A stretch of DNA of 28,759 nucleotides from Asterionellopsis glacialis (Eukaryota; Bacillariophyta; Plagiogrammaphyceae; Rhaphoneidales; Asterionellopsidaceae), in assembly GCA_014885115.2 (NCBI GenBank), contig WKLE02000516.1, positions 1 through 28,759 on the forward strand, in the 5' to 3' direction. This document shows positions 28,456 to 28,759 of this stretch, piece by piece. Position 1 is the first letter of the stretch. Each line of letters opens with the position of its first letter. A program made the position numbers and the translations under genes. Below the pieces are notes generated by a model. That model did no database searches. It worked only from the letters and a program-made list of their open reading frames with translations, and was not told the origin of the DNA.

Positions 28456-28759
28456 CTGCAACTACTTGATAGTTGCTTGTGTCAGTATATATGTGGAATT
28501 CTTTTTCAAAGTCCAGGAAAGCTAATAGCATTTCTCTACTTATAACTTCATTTATTTTATCAAAGGCTTTTTGACAGGTGTCATCCCATACAAATTTGGC
28601 CTTGTTTGATACATTAGCCGTGAGTGGGGCTAGGATGTGACTTCTTCTTCGCCACATATCGCGATAGTAGTTAATCAAGCCTAAGAATTTCCTTAATTGG
28701 TGTTTAGTCTTAGGAGGCTCTAAACGTTGTATCGCTTGCACTATATAATGCTGTGGTTG
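28442..28759 (-). pseudogene. pol: A3 RT thumb/connection and RNase H start
   Basis: Minus-strand open frame, entering from beyond the right end of the window: AIQRLEPPKTKHQLRKFLGL, INYYRDMWRRRSHILAPL, NKAKFVWDDTCQKAF and FEKEFHIYTDTSNYQ (RNase H first Asp), up to VIMQDD. It is the only copy here with an intact thumb/connection segment, which shows what A1 and A2 have lost. The open frame runs on to 28373, but beyond 28442 it reads LINE sequence. Confidence 0.87.

Larger units (their letters stand above)
14903..28759 (-). mobile_element. Ty3/gypsy-type element A3, split by a LINE
   Basis: Minus-strand A-family copy. From right to left: RT thumb and RNase H start (28759-28442), an 11.75-kb LINE insertion, the rest of RNase H (16685-16393), integrase (16388-15149) and the 3' LTR (15148-14903). 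The RNase H reads continuously once the insertion and one 14-bp duplication are removed. The 5' part lies outside the window. Its 3' LTR end (CA, plus strand TGCCC) sits exactly at the A2 break. Confidence 0.82.

Noticed and set aside
1..28759. Bacterial-type features: CRISPR array, operons, ribosome binding sites, tRNA or rRNA genes
   Set aside because: No regularly spaced short repeats, no tRNA cloverleaf and no rRNA segment seen; the content is eukaryotic retroelements.

Overview
This window looks like eukaryotic nuclear DNA made almost entirely of decayed, nested retrotransposons. I recognise no host gene, tRNA, rRNA or CRISPR array. The style of the Ty3/gypsy-type pol proteins and of the LINE-like reverse transcriptase (RT core FVDD, a Y-G-S-G-Q-G-S-G-N-S-P block, APE-type endonuclease, CCHC tail) resembles retroelements I associate with diatoms or related stramenopile algae. 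That host assignment is inference from family resemblance only.

Layout. (1) 1-970: a minus-strand fragment of a LINE endonuclease. (2) 971-5171: minus-strand Ty3-type element A1 (3' LTR, integrase, RNase H, RT, protease, 5' LTR), whose gag region has become a 422-bp foldback of two 5'-LTR/gag ends. (3) 5172 to about 11058: plus-strand remnant of a second Ty3-type family, C. Its order is gag/protease, a truncated RT, RNase H, an extra domain with weak resemblance to a DNA cytosine methyltransferase, integrase, and a long acidic tail. It is interrupted by a solo A-family LTR with a 5-bp target duplication (CATAC). (4) About 11059-11755: no intact gene; an 18-T run and a small zinc-knuckle remnant. 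(5) 11756-14902: plus-strand element A2 (5' LTR, gag, protease, RT, start of RNase H). (6) 14903-28759: minus-strand element A3. Its 3' LTR abuts the broken RNase H of A2, and its own RNase H is split by an 11.75-kb insertion.

The insertion in A3 (about 16686-28441) is a LINE-like element on the minus strand, bracketed by a 14-bp target duplication (ATCTTGCATGATAA). It holds ORF1, APE endonuclease, RT, RNase H and a C-terminal zinc finger, all carrying frameshifts. It is itself interrupted by a solo A-family LTR (20555-20881, target duplication AGAGC) and by a short LTR element B (22899-26345). B keeps gag, protease and the C-terminal part of integrase, but has lost RT, RNase H and the start of integrase through an in-frame protease-integrase fusion.

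Order of events: C and A2 are among the oldest layers. A3 appears to have landed in A2, the LINE in A3, and the solo LTR and B in the LINE. No element looks able to move by itself. The most interesting points are the methyltransferase-like insert in C, the A-family LTR that begins with sequence matching LINE endonuclease coding sequence, the foldback that could give double-stranded RNA, and the protease-integrase fusion in B.
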